Of a stretch of 64,000 nt of DNA, positions 34,601-39,472 are shown one piece after another (position 1 is the stretch's first letter; each line of letters begins with the position of its first letter). The stretch is from CBDESM01 sp965205165 (GTDB lineage: Bacteria; Chloroflexota; Dehalococcoidia; Bin125), in NCBI GenBank assembly GCA_965205165.1, contig OZ242037.1:248001-312000 (forward strand), written 5' to 3'. The notes under the pieces were generated by a model. The model was not told the DNA's origin. It did not search any database and saw only the letters and a program-made list of their open reading frames with translations. The position numbers were made by a program, and so were the translations under genes.

Positions 34601-37511
34601 TGCAGGTGTTGCCGGCCGCGGCCTCGTTGCAGGCGCTGATCGCGGTGGCGCCGGCCGAGTCGCTCGAGATCTTGGCGCCGCTGATCGGCGAGGCCCCGGC
34701 CGCGTCGGAGGCGACGGTGATCACCGCGGTGGCGAAGGTCGAACGCACGACGTTGGCGTCGCTCGCGGTGTAGGTGTCCGAGTGGGCGGCGGCGCGGATG
34801 AAGACCTGCGCCTGCTGGGAAGCGCCGGCGGCGGCGAAGTCCCGCACGCCGGCCGACAGGTCCGTGCCGTCCGCCGTTCCGCTGGGAACCGCCAGCGGAT
34901 ACGCCGCCAGCGCCGGCGTGAACTTGAAGGTGGCGCGGGCGACGCCCAGCATGATATTCGAGGCGTTGCGCACGTCTGTTTCCGCATAGAGGTAGACGGG
35001 GCCCGAGTGGCCGGAGGGGACGGTGAACGAGATGACGGCATCGTGGAGGCGGTTGGTGATCGTGTTGTGCTGGGTCTGGGGCCAGCGGCCGTCCAACGAT
35101 GCGCTGCGGGGGTTGCGGCCGCCGGAGCGGGCGCTGCCGAAGCCAGACGGCAGGGTGATGGCGGCGCCCGCGATCCGGGCGCCGTCGCCGGGCGCATGGT
35201 TGAGGGAGAGCTCCCAAGCATCACTGACAAACTGCCGGACCAAGATGTTGGCGCCGCCCGTGGCGGTGGCAGTGGTGCAGGCGCCGGAGCCGAAGTGTCC
35301 GGTCCTGGGGTTGAGCGTGACGCTGGTGGCGCCGCCGGGGCTGTATGAGCCGGCGTCGAGGACGACGTGGCCGTTGGCGCGGGGGCAGGCGGCGGTGTCG
35401 CCGTTGACCAGCCCGAATGCGCCCGAGGCGGTGGGCGGCGGGTCGTACTTGAGCGCGAAGTAGCTGTTGCGGCGGGCGGACTGCGCGGTGATGACATGCA
35501 GCCAGACCGGGGCGGTGCGGCCCGAGGGGACGGCGAACCAGATGTCCTGGTGGGTGGTTCTCGCGGGGCTGCCGCTTTCCGGGAAGTTGTTGCGGCGGAT
35601 CTCGCAGGTGTTGCCGGGGGTCGACTCTTGGCAAGCGCCCAGCGCGGCGCCGGCGGAGTCGGAGATCAGCGCGCCGCTGAGGGCGGTGGTGCCGGCGGCG
35701 TCGCTGGTCACCTTGATCGTGGCGTTCCAGAAATCGCTGCGTGCCGCGTTGGCGGCACCGGCGGCGTAGCGGGTGGCGCCCGGGTCGGCGCGGAGGAAGA
35801 GGCGGACCTGCTGGCGCCCGGCGCTGGCGGCGAAGTCGCGCTGGGCGAGGGTGAGGTCCCAGTCGACCGGGTTGCCGCCGGAGATCGGGACCGGCAGCGG
35901 ATAGGCGGCGGTGCGGGCGGCGGGGTCGTACTTGAGCGCGAAGGTGCGGGGGGCGGCGGCGGCGCTGGAGGCGCGCACGACCACGTAGGCCGGGCCTTCA
36001 TGCCGGTCGGGCACGGAGAAGTAGATGTCGAATTGGCTGGTGACCGGGCTCTGTCCGCTGCCCTGCGGGAAGTTGGCGCTGGTGATCGTGCAGGTGTTGC
36101 CGACGGTCGTCTCGGTGCAGGCGGAGATCGCGCTGGTCAGGGCGGTGCTGGAGCCGATCTTCGCGCCCGCGATCGGGCGTGCCCCGCCGGGGTCGGCGGC
36201 GATCTCGATCTGGGCCGAGCTGAAGGCGCTGCGGGCGACGTTGGCGTCGGTCGAGTCGTACTCGTTGCCGTGGTCGGCCGAGCGCAGGAAGATGGCGGCG
36301 CGCTGGGCCCCGCCGACGACGGCCCAGTTGCGGGAGGAGGTTTGCAGGTTGCCGGTGGTGATCGTGCCGCTGTCGTTCTGCGGGGCGGCCAGCGGGTAGA
36401 CGGAGACCTGGGTGGTGGCATACTGCAGCGCGAAGCTGCGCGAGCCGGAGCCGGACTTGGCCGCGGTCAGCACGAGGTAGGCGCTGCCGGTGTGGCTGGC
36501 GGGGACTTGGAAGTAGACGTCGAGCGGTTCGGTCAGCGGGGAAGCGCCGCTGCCCTGGGGCCAGTTGGCGCTGGTCACGGTGCAGGTGTTGCCGGCGGTG
36601 TTTTCGGTGCAGGCGGAGAGGGCCGAGCTGCCGTCGGATTGGCTGATCGTGGCGCCGGTGATCGCGTTGGCGCCGCCGGCGTCGCTGGTGATCTTGAGGG
36701 TGCCGCTGCCGATCGCGCTGCGCGCCACGTTGGCGTCTTCCGCGTGATAGGCCCCGTCGTGGGCGGCCGCGCGCAGGAACAGGCGGGCCCGCTGCTGGGT
36801 GCCGCCGGCCGGGCGCAGCACGGCGGCCGAGGCGTCGGTCGTGGCCGGCTCGCCGCCCGAAGTGAGCGGCAGCACCAGCGGGTAGACGGCGAGCTCGGGC
36901 GCATTGAACTTGAAGGTGAACGGCTCCCAGACGGAGCTGTTGTTGTCTTGCTCCTCGAAGAGGACGGTGACGTAGAGGTAGACTGGCCCGCTGTGGGTGC
37001 TCGGGACCGTGAACGAGATATCGACATGTCTCATTTCCCTCTGCCCCCCCGAATGCTGAGGCCAGTCGCCGTCGTCTCCACGGTTGCGGGAATTGTATTT
37101 GGTGTTGGCAACGGCGCGTGCGCCGCTGAAGCTGCTCGGCAGTCCGATGTGCGCACCGCTGATCAACGACCCGCCGGTGCCGGTCGCGGTCCGCAACTGC
37201 ATCCTCCAATTGTGCCGATAGTTAGCTCCGCGAAACCCGCTCGCGCGTGCCGTCAGGACGTTGGCGGGGCCGCAGTTGCTGATGAACGCGGCCATCAGGC
37301 GCAGGGTGATCGTGGTCGCCCCCGTTGTCGAGTAGGTGCCGGCGGTGGCCTCGATGTCGTTCTGGGCGGGGCAGATGGCGGTGTCGCCGATCTTGGCGTA
37401 CCAGCGGCCGTAGTAGTTCATGGCCTGCGAGTCGACCGTCGCGGGCGCAAGGGCGAGCCAGCCGCCGAGCAGGATGGCGGCAGACAGCGCGAGCAGCGCG
37501 GCCGCCCGCAC
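22620..37511 (-). CDS. Giant secreted repeat protein (about 4963 residues), putative surface adhesin/S-layer-like
   Basis: One uninterrupted frame of almost 15 kb from GTG 37511. Residues 1-30 are a signal peptide (Arg2, then a Leu/Ala core, cleavage probably after DSQA). Residues 209-3225 hold 18 clear repeats of about 150-165 residues. Each opens with a Y/F/W-P-L-x-x-P motif, has an R-x-F-L-R strand, a cysteine pair spaced C-x8-C inside an A/S-C-T-E-N-T-A-G-N-T-C consensus, a V-Y/F-F-S-V-P-x-x-H-x-G strand and ends F-A-L-K-Y-D. Two longer, different modules sit at about 30-208 and 693-869. Residues 3226 to about 4300 carry more divergent repeats, then Ig/invasin-like segments. The last 66 residues are a distinct W/Y-rich domain. 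No LPXTG or membrane anchor is seen. The predicted single disulfide per repeat implies an oxidising, extracellular location. Function is inference; no catalytic motif found. Confidence 0.88.
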   Translation of the reverse strand: MRAAALLALSAAILLGGWLALAPATVDSQAMNYYGRWYAKIGDTAICPAQNDIEATAGTYSTTGATTITLRLMAAFISNCGPANVLTARASGFRGANYRHNWRMQLRTATGTGGSLISGAHIGLPSSFSGARAVANTKYNSRNRGDDGDWPQHSGGQREMRHVDISFTVPSTHSGPVYLYVTVLFEEQDNNSSVWEPFTFKFNAPELAVYPLVLPLTSGGEPATTDASAAVLRPAGGTQQRARLFLRAAAHDGAYHAEDANVARSAIGSGTLKITSDAGGANAITGATISQSDGSSALSACTENTAGNTCTVTSANWPQGSGASPLTEPLDVYFQVPASHTGSAYLVLTAAKSGSGSRSFALQYATTQVSVYPLAAPQNDSGTITTGNLQTSSRNWAVVGGAQRAAIFLRSADHGNEYDSTDANVARSAFSSAQIEIAADPGGARPIAGAKIGSSTALTSAISACTETTVGNTCTITSANFPQGSGQSPVTSQFDIYFSVPDRHEGPAYVVVRASSAAAAPRTFALKYDPAARTAAYPLPVPISGGNPVDWDLTLAQRDFAASAGRQQVRLFLRADPGATRYAAGAANAARSDFWNATIKVTSDAAGTTALSGALISDSAGAALGACQESTPGNTCEIRRNNFPESGSPARTTHQDIWFAVPSGRTAPVWLHVITAQSARRNSYFALKYDPPPTASGAFGLVNGDTAACPRANGHVVLDAGSYSPGGATSVTLNPRTGHFGSGACTTATATGGANILVRQFVSDAWELSLNHAPGDGARIAGAAITLPSGFGSARSGGRNPRSASLDGRWPQTQHNTITNRLHDAVISFTVPSGHSGPVYLYAETDVRNASNIMLGVARATFKFTPALAAYPLAVPSGTADGTDLSAGVRDFAAAGASQQAQVFIRAAAHSDTYTASDANVVRSTFATAVITVASDAAGASPISGAKISSDSAGATAISACNEAAAGNTCTITSANWPQATAGTPLRTLAQALHFSVPSSHAGAAYLVVKASQAGSVPSTFALQYGNPYVDAFPLAAPQNAGGTVSTAELAATTRGWAAGGASQRARVFLRDRPRTAYDTSHQAPLAAAFAALTIKVTSDEAGATAISGAVISSDAAGATAIAACDEVAAGHTCTVQTANFPSASGRAANLDLHFSVPDSHTGDVYLVLTAAKTGDLPRAFALKYDDLRVQAFPLAAPQNAGGTIATGALASQTRVRAASGNRAAVFLRTADPGDEYDSADINVERSAFGSAIIKITSDAAGATVISGAKISSDAAGTTAISACTENTAGDTCTIQSANFPQDSGTPMRTEQVDIYFSVPAAHVGDAYVTVTAAMSGRTSRVHALKYGDPGVAAAPLAVPAESSGALAAAREGQDISAQTFRWAAGGGTTRAKVFLRAASHGNTYRAADANAAEAGIDSVRIRLSSVATGASEAAGTTLIASAAVGGSSICNEGTAGPTCTITAANWPDTSGTTDEVNLRFTVPATSDATVHLVVSAIKSGKTTRSFALELLPGSVPVHPLAAAVTGGSPESGDLAAIIRSFRSGGERQQVRVALRDAWHGNEWDANDANAQRSEFTSATIEVGTKHATTGVFSALASAAIYNAATGSTALTPCTENTAGNTCTIQSASFPVDSGTPVRTEEVDLWFSVPAATAADVYLRVTAAGTGASRVFELKYEPYLRIWPLIVPDPAGTRESGNVKTNTRDWAAEGAANQAEVYLRGAEHSNAFTMSHANVARSAFDSVELRLATAEDGTTSAVGPVFTGSSGGGSVLSDCTENAQGAVCTITSANWPQGTGGTPLTLLKNVHFTVPDTHDAAVWLVATVKKANKADRVFSIRYDAPYAVYPIAVPASTADGTDLSAGSRNFLPAGNAQQLTVHLRDAWHGDAYDASDTNAATSAVFNAVISIAANADGSGLITGAEISSDSAGNTGLTGCGNPAVVGNTCTISAANWPASSGTTTGLDLYFSVPNTAGGAAAYVVVIADPAASGKRNRAFALKYDPPLPVFPLAVPLGAADAHESGDLTARTENYASAGARQKARIYLRNAWHSNTYASTGQTNAPTSDFSSVTIRIADGSDGGTAVSGALITNASGAQLSQCAAAGATCLVNSWPATAGTSQPLDIWFAVPDGHRADVFLHVTVRDSDGDTQTFAIPYENPHIEAWPLIVPQLTSTTFETGTLSSNSRHWWPYAVISTTSSGDNSTGRHWLRLFLRDEARTAYGSAHANAAAAEFDATTLQITSDAAGQTLLSGAAFTTAAGRSRSCGNTCPDSTPAADATVYFKIPDSHTGPVYIRYGVTKSGKIGKTYTLKYDPPPTVAAHPILTARESDGSARASAGEYSEGAADRVRLSIRDAAASATSAATSTFVTVAITAASDADGTALAGAVLSADAAGSTALTGCGEGSTAGNLCTIASWPATGGLADDLDLYVTVPAAHTGALYVHVNVIAPAGIRNRAAALKYDPYLRIWPLVVPAPAGTPATGNVKTATRDWTAPGAANQAQIFLRNAAHSNTHTGTDTNVARSAFDRVILRLATAEDGSTSASGPVFTGSTGGTSVLSDCSETSQGPVCTITSANWPQGTGMTPLTLLQNIYFTVPGEHGSVWLVATVQESGKQDRVFSIRYDSPVNAYALVVPSGTADGANLAAGARNFVPGGVAQQATVYMRSAWHDDEYNAADANAAASVLTSATITIAANADGTGPISGAEISSDSAGNTALGSGCATVTNSCTITSWPATGGLAFYFSVPNTVSTSAYVVVTGVAAANGKAVRATALEYAPPLPVFPLAVPRHPTTDAHESGTLTSRTGNFAAQGARNKATIYLRDAWHSNAYAATGQDNAPASDFSSVTIRIATASDGSTAVSGAAIVNSSGARLPQCAAAGPTCLVSNWPATGGTADPLDIWFTVPDARTADAYLHVTVRDSDGDAQTFAIPYQPPYVAAWPLIVPKPGGTYETGTLSTAVRRWLPEEGLNLIGFFFRDQERTAFDGNHASPAAGVYDGHVHAITTDAAGNNRLSGAAFTDSAGNAFPCGNRCMASWLQGDLRFKIPDSHTGAVYIHLTATKPGKLSRSTSLKWGPPLTVSAHPGATPRNAANGALLPSAGEFNARSGADRVRISLRASAGGSTNAASTTFDQVIISITSDAAGTTAISGADIASNTGGTQISGCTSTTPPCTIARADWPAGTGGQSGDLDIFVSVPLNYAGNAAYVHVRVEKAGERDRTFALKYDAPVGARSDNAGPALDPRLSDGTAERDDDGDGDRADNEHYYGLAAERQRVAVRIYKSAAASGWDETVELASFASLHSTEALILSANYPTGPQTTTSLNASQIVFTKPDGTALGCSEASYAGGTCTLTRATLKTLMGITGAADARRSLQFEFAFAIKTAFTSSEDVTLNLQLKRHDNGLRSAAAVYKRGAAAASNAQPFARPIGIDGTAETGNVLLSEDADPLVHRFRRYRPGGQDTPVQLLVYDSATAINTYSSSTNRVSYSTISEVKIEVKTRPTANSLTSGSAITGAQVKVLKNDGTSACTEAAVGNVCTITSANFLAAGPPRAGSHYRALPLEFNFSVPANHMTPNFGNANLVVTVIRTGTGQQSARTQTFTLPFDGGTRAEPFAMVADATGAAPAMDQQWAQAGARTPIWAHIYNAAKTAHEAVSSSNTAQYWEFDQASGATAVKIELLDGASGMAAPAGGLITAADSAAKFAPCTEAEPSNVCTITLAALKAYDSEASPGDNDEVDPLKFAVSIPQGSTNLVRLKLTVNRSDSMTKVREFSIYAPWAYPLLAPVGADGRPRTGSLSATVWEYEPRGRPTPLALELYNARQQQYTPPTAALRPSFADFETVTIRVQDAAGDLISGAELTARNGTPLRGLCPVAASCEITRAEWQARQRGARSPGGLEFAASVPAEYSAAAVIRIELAHTGRTAPTAAQPVNEQMLGTGPVQRIALEDSSGTRTAVYELRMVSPAKRAFALPLVADADAATGLRVCTLAESGSGAAALTACTAPSVQRGTPIGFAATLMRGLEAHPANPPTANMDELVQYNEITTLTISATAGEIIHQTLCPRATSAHPVYQPAAQTDTSTCTISSAALQAFQGAAEANEPIRPLALAYVPSAASGATGTVRLSYAIAGASPPEMIEQTLAFAHAAGPGKRAAGVYLDWSDPGSAYAAAAPAALFAIGRADSRATAAPAPRSALPGRVKSALFSELAAEKAVELTISQGTIAYNGQACAASSSGCTLSLSRAQLLAGAAGGATASDPIGNLRAEYTLPLGVSGPTTISVRASFAGEAAAATGELSIAHPAVSNPVGSAYLPTDADGVIAAGATAEVAAGFTVAVDAVGSGWGCARPDPSFLELDDAGALLDACAGGLSRRPGGDVPSANAVWLIADSYLAITGPATWRVEGPGDGSKRLMLGGTWSRMRCGLASAQGASTAGERDIACWITDAEGNRPSIAIDPSAAEDVRITASLIPTRERRFHIFTGAGTQPSDRYAETAAAFRLASGPLFRTAEIDVGEPAPVASVELARAAGASGPVPRGGSAKLEVRITAAGGAAADAAAIASITLTATRGSLSGDLCPGAARSCTINAGPGTGFATAVAANPALPAALPITFTPPAGEGSARISLAVTATGGAQSLYTDSLDLTFAGAASALRAGAGLPLLHHRATPSDDRDVIELEISAADSSGNAAALPSATARVLDADGNAVAQGFLIERLCTTGASKCKYRITATAAATAPLASGRYRLEVAPPGLRPLTAPFGVAGPAAALDPVSAGPPLLGRTLAIQVDASDADGNPVADGTQIRVRATAADGPSPLQLATPPSDSAAEQSAQLTTKDGAATATFVTASQAIAIISFDAQDGPRTSASAVQLIDARNAPLPGQPTPPSDPASPAAHLADGAGQPADPATTSGLTVWAAPDTATIATAADLFNELPGAQALHLWNGRRWIRYATDPQGNPIPGSQNFPLHPQDLLFIVR
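27837..30119 (-). repeat. Five-repeat super-unit, copy 2 (residues 2465-3225)
   Basis: Units 14 to 18, opening IWPLVVP, AYALVVP, VFPLAVP, AWPLIVP and AHPGATP. Each resembles its counterpart five units earlier more than its direct neighbour, for example NVKTATRDW against NVKTNTRDW and DSDGDAQTFAIPY against DSDGDTQTFAIPY. The copy is slightly shorter (761 against 783 residues). Confidence 0.8.
30120..32468 (-). repeat. Five-repeat super-unit, copy 1 (residues 1682-2464)
   Basis: Units 9 to 13 of the array. Their opening motifs are IWPLIVP, VYPIAVP, VFPLAVP, AWPLIVP and AHPILTA in this order. The same order recurs in the next 2.3 kb with matching internal details (TADGTDL, DAHESG, DSDGDTQTFAIPY), so the block was duplicated as a whole. 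Confidence 0.8.
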
Positions 37512-37564
37512 CCTAGACCCCCCCGCCGCTGCAGCCCCGCAAGGCCGCGAGCGGAAAATCCCTA

Positions 37565-37584
37565 CCCCCCCCCCCCCCCCCCCC
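37565..37584 (-). repeat. Homopolymeric tract of 20 G upstream of the giant gene (possible phase-variation switch)
   Basis: Twenty consecutive C on the plus strand, i.e. G on the coding strand of the giant gene, ending 53 bp before its GTG start. An upstream ATG at 37599 reads through the tract and, at the present length, ends at a TAG at 37513-37515 just before the GTG. With one G fewer (or two more) that ATG would be in frame with the giant protein and no stop intervenes. The tract could also change promoter spacing. Homopolymer length is error-prone in sequencing, so 20 should be treated as approximate. Confidence 0.75.
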
Positions 37585-37770
37585 GATCTCAGCGCGCATT
37601 TTCAAAGCGCGAACCGCCCGCCCGGCACCCGGCACCGCAAGCCCCTCAGCAGCCAAGCGGTGGAGCATCGCCTGCCTCTCTTCACACAACCCGCAGCTGG
37701 AGCGCATGCTTCAGCCGCCGCCCATGCAGGGCCTGCCAATGGACGAGCCTCAGAGCACGCCAGCCGTTGG

Positions 37771-38217
37771 TCATTCCGTGACCTGCCATTGGACTAGGGT
37801 GTAGGAGTCGTCGCCTTGTCCGCGGTCTTCGAAGACGGCTTCGACTTCGGCGCCGATGATGACGGGCTGCTCGGGGTCGCCGAGCAGGTTGCCGACCATG
37901 CGGATGTTGTCGTGCTGTTCGAGTTCGACGAGGACGACGATGTAGGGGCAGCCTTCGGCGAGGGCGGGGTGGACGGGGTGCCAGACGCGCTCCCAGGACC
38001 AGATTTTGCCCTTGCCCTCGATCTGCTTCCAGCCGAGGTCGAAGGAGTGGCAGCGGTGGCAGACCCATTCGGGGCCCCACTGGACGCGGTCGCAGGCGTT
38101 GCAGGACTGCACCATCAGCTCGTGGCGCTTGGCGCCCTCCCAGTACTCCGTGTCAAGGCCGTCGACGGCGGGGGCGGGGGCGGGCAGGCCTTCGGGCAGG
38201 TAGGAGGCGGCGGGCAT
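37771..38217 (-). CDS. DUF35 / OB-fold zinc-ribbon acyl-CoA-associated protein
   Basis: A 148-residue protein: an N-terminal helix (DTEYWEGAKRHELMVQ), a rubredoxin-like zinc ribbon CNACDRVQWGPEWVCHRC with four cysteines, then an OB fold (GKIWSWERVWHPVHPA, PYIVVLVELEQ, VEAVFEDR). DUF35 proteins partner thiolase-like enzymes, for example ChsH2 with the Ltp2 aldolase in steroid side-chain breakdown. Its ATG shares one base with the stop of the thiolase-like gene directly upstream, which supports a complex of the two products. Confidence 0.88.
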   Translation of the reverse strand: MPAASYLPEGLPAPAPAVDGLDTEYWEGAKRHELMVQSCNACDRVQWGPEWVCHRCHSFDLGWKQIEGKGKIWSWERVWHPVHPALAEGCPYIVVLVELEQHDNIRMVGNLLGDPEQPVIIGAEVEAVFEDRGQGDDSYTLVQWQVTE

Positions 38218-39398
38218 CAGAGCACCGCCTCGGAGCCGACGATCATGTCGGAGACGGGGGAGACCATCGGGCCGGAGGCGACGAGGGAGACGTTGACGTC
38301 GTCGACTTGGTTGCAGGATTGGCCGCGGACTTGGCGGACGGCCTCGATTTGGAGTTCGAGGCCGTGCATGTAGCACTCGGCGAGGTTGCCGCCGGAGGTG
38401 TTGATCGGGATGCGGCCTTCGGGGGCGATCAGGTTCTCGAAGTAGAGGTCGTCGTTGCAGGCTTCGTAGGTGGTGAGGCCGTGCTCGATGATGCTCATCA
38501 CGACGCCGCCGGTGAAGTTCTCGTAGACCTGCGCGACGTCGACCTCTTCGGGCTTGACCTGGGCCATCTCGTACATGCGGGGGGCGACGGTTTTGAAGTT
38601 GGAGGTGGCGTAGTCGGTGGCGTTGTGGGAGCCGGCGCCGGCGCGGTTGCCGGAGCCGACGGCTGCGCCGAGCAGGTAGGCGGGGGCTTGGCGGTAGTCC
38701 TTGGCGCGCTCTTTGGAGACGAAGATCAGGGCGGCCGCGCCGTCGTTCTCCTGGCAGCAGTCGAAGAGGTGGAAGGGCTCGACGATCCAGCGGGAGTTGT
38801 CGTAGTCCTCGGGGGAGAGGGGGCGTCCGTACATGACGGCGCGGGGGTTGTTCTGGGCGTGGTGGTAGGAGGCGAGGGAGACGGCCTTGAGCGCGTCCTG
38901 GCGGATGCCGTGGTCGTGGTAGAGGCGGTGGACGCGCATTGCGAAGGACTGGGCGGGGGACATCAGGCCGTAGGGGGCGGTGTAGGCGGCGTCGCCGCGG
39001 ATCTTGTCGACGCGGGCACCCTGGCCGAAGCGGCCGAACTGTCCCTGGGCGAGGCCGCGGAAGACGACGACGGTGTCGGCGAGGCCGGTGGCGACCGCGG
39101 AGGCGGCGTGTGCGCAGGCAGCGGAGCCGCCGCCGCCGCCGCCGCCCCATTCCATGTTGGAGAAGCGGAGGTCGTTGATGTCGAGCGCGGCGGCGAGGCG
39201 GGTGGGCTCGTTGCGGTCGTTGGAATAGGAGGCGAAGCCGTCGATCTCCTTGGGCGAGATGCCGGCATCCTCGCAGGCCTTGAGGATGGCCTCGATGACG
39301 AGCTTGAATTCGGCGTCGGGGGAGCGCCCGCGCTTGTAGTAGGTGGTTTCGCCGATGCCGATGATGGCGGTTTCGCCGCGCATGCTGCGGTTGCCCAT
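38217..39398 (-). CDS. Thiolase-like (SCP2/Ltp-type) acyl-CoA lyase or transferase
   Basis: A 393-residue thiolase-superfamily protein. It starts ETAIIGIGETTYYKRGRSP, the style of non-canonical SCP2-thiolases, has Cys in GGSAACAHAAS where the family's N-terminal catalytic region lies, and INTSGGNLAECYMHG where true thiolases have N-P-x-G-G-x-x-x-x-G-H-P. The usual C-terminal C-G-G-G motif is absent. These changes, with a DUF35 partner, recall the Ltp2 retro-aldolase rather than a beta-ketothiolase. ATG 39398 has GAGAGGAGA upstream. It is part of the reverse operon with the CoA-transferase 74 bp upstream. Confidence 0.82.
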   Translation of the reverse strand: MGNRSMRGETAIIGIGETTYYKRGRSPDAEFKLVIEAILKACEDAGISPKEIDGFASYSNDRNEPTRLAAALDINDLRFSNMEWGGGGGGGSAACAHAASAVATGLADTVVVFRGLAQGQFGRFGQGARVDKIRGDAAYTAPYGLMSPAQSFAMRVHRLYHDHGIRQDALKAVSLASYHHAQNNPRAVMYGRPLSPEDYDNSRWIVEPFHLFDCCQENDGAAALIFVSKERAKDYRQAPAYLLGAAVGSGNRAGAGSHNATDYATSNFKTVAPRMYEMAQVKPEEVDVAQVYENFTGGVVMSIIEHGLTTYEACNDDLYFENLIAPEGRIPINTSGGNLAECYMHGLELQIEAVRQVRGQSCNQVDDVNVSLVASGPMVSPVSDMIVGSEAVL

Positions 39399-39472
39399 TC
39401 GCCGTTCTCCTCTCGCCGCGGCCGCCGCTGCCGGCCGCCGCTCTGCCTGCAATATAGCGCTTGGGGCGGGTG

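Larger units (their letters stand above)
27837..36887 (-). repeat. Tandem protein-coding repeat array (about 460-bp units)
   Basis: Inside the giant gene, 18 recognisable units encode about 150-165 residues each. They are separated only by a Y/F/W-P-L linker and interrupted once, between units 3 and 4, by a copy of the N-terminal module. Similarity is clear at protein level; DNA identity is moderate except where blocks were duplicated together. The cysteine pair is conserved in most units and is shortened or shifted in units 11, 12, 16 and 17. Confidence 0.85.

Noticed and set aside
27658..35217. Second minus-strand frame of about 2500 codons overlapping the giant gene
   Set aside because: Arg/Pro/His-rich out-of-frame reading of the same repeats; no start context or recognisable motif.
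22620..37511. CRISPR array or satellite DNA reading of the tandem repeats
   Set aside because: Units are about 460 bp, divergent in DNA and keep one open frame; they are protein repeats, not short spaced direct repeats.
37513..37707. 64-codon frame across the G tract as an independent gene
   Set aside because: Gly run and Arg/Ala-rich content give no protein family; its only interest is as a possible alternative start of the giant gene.
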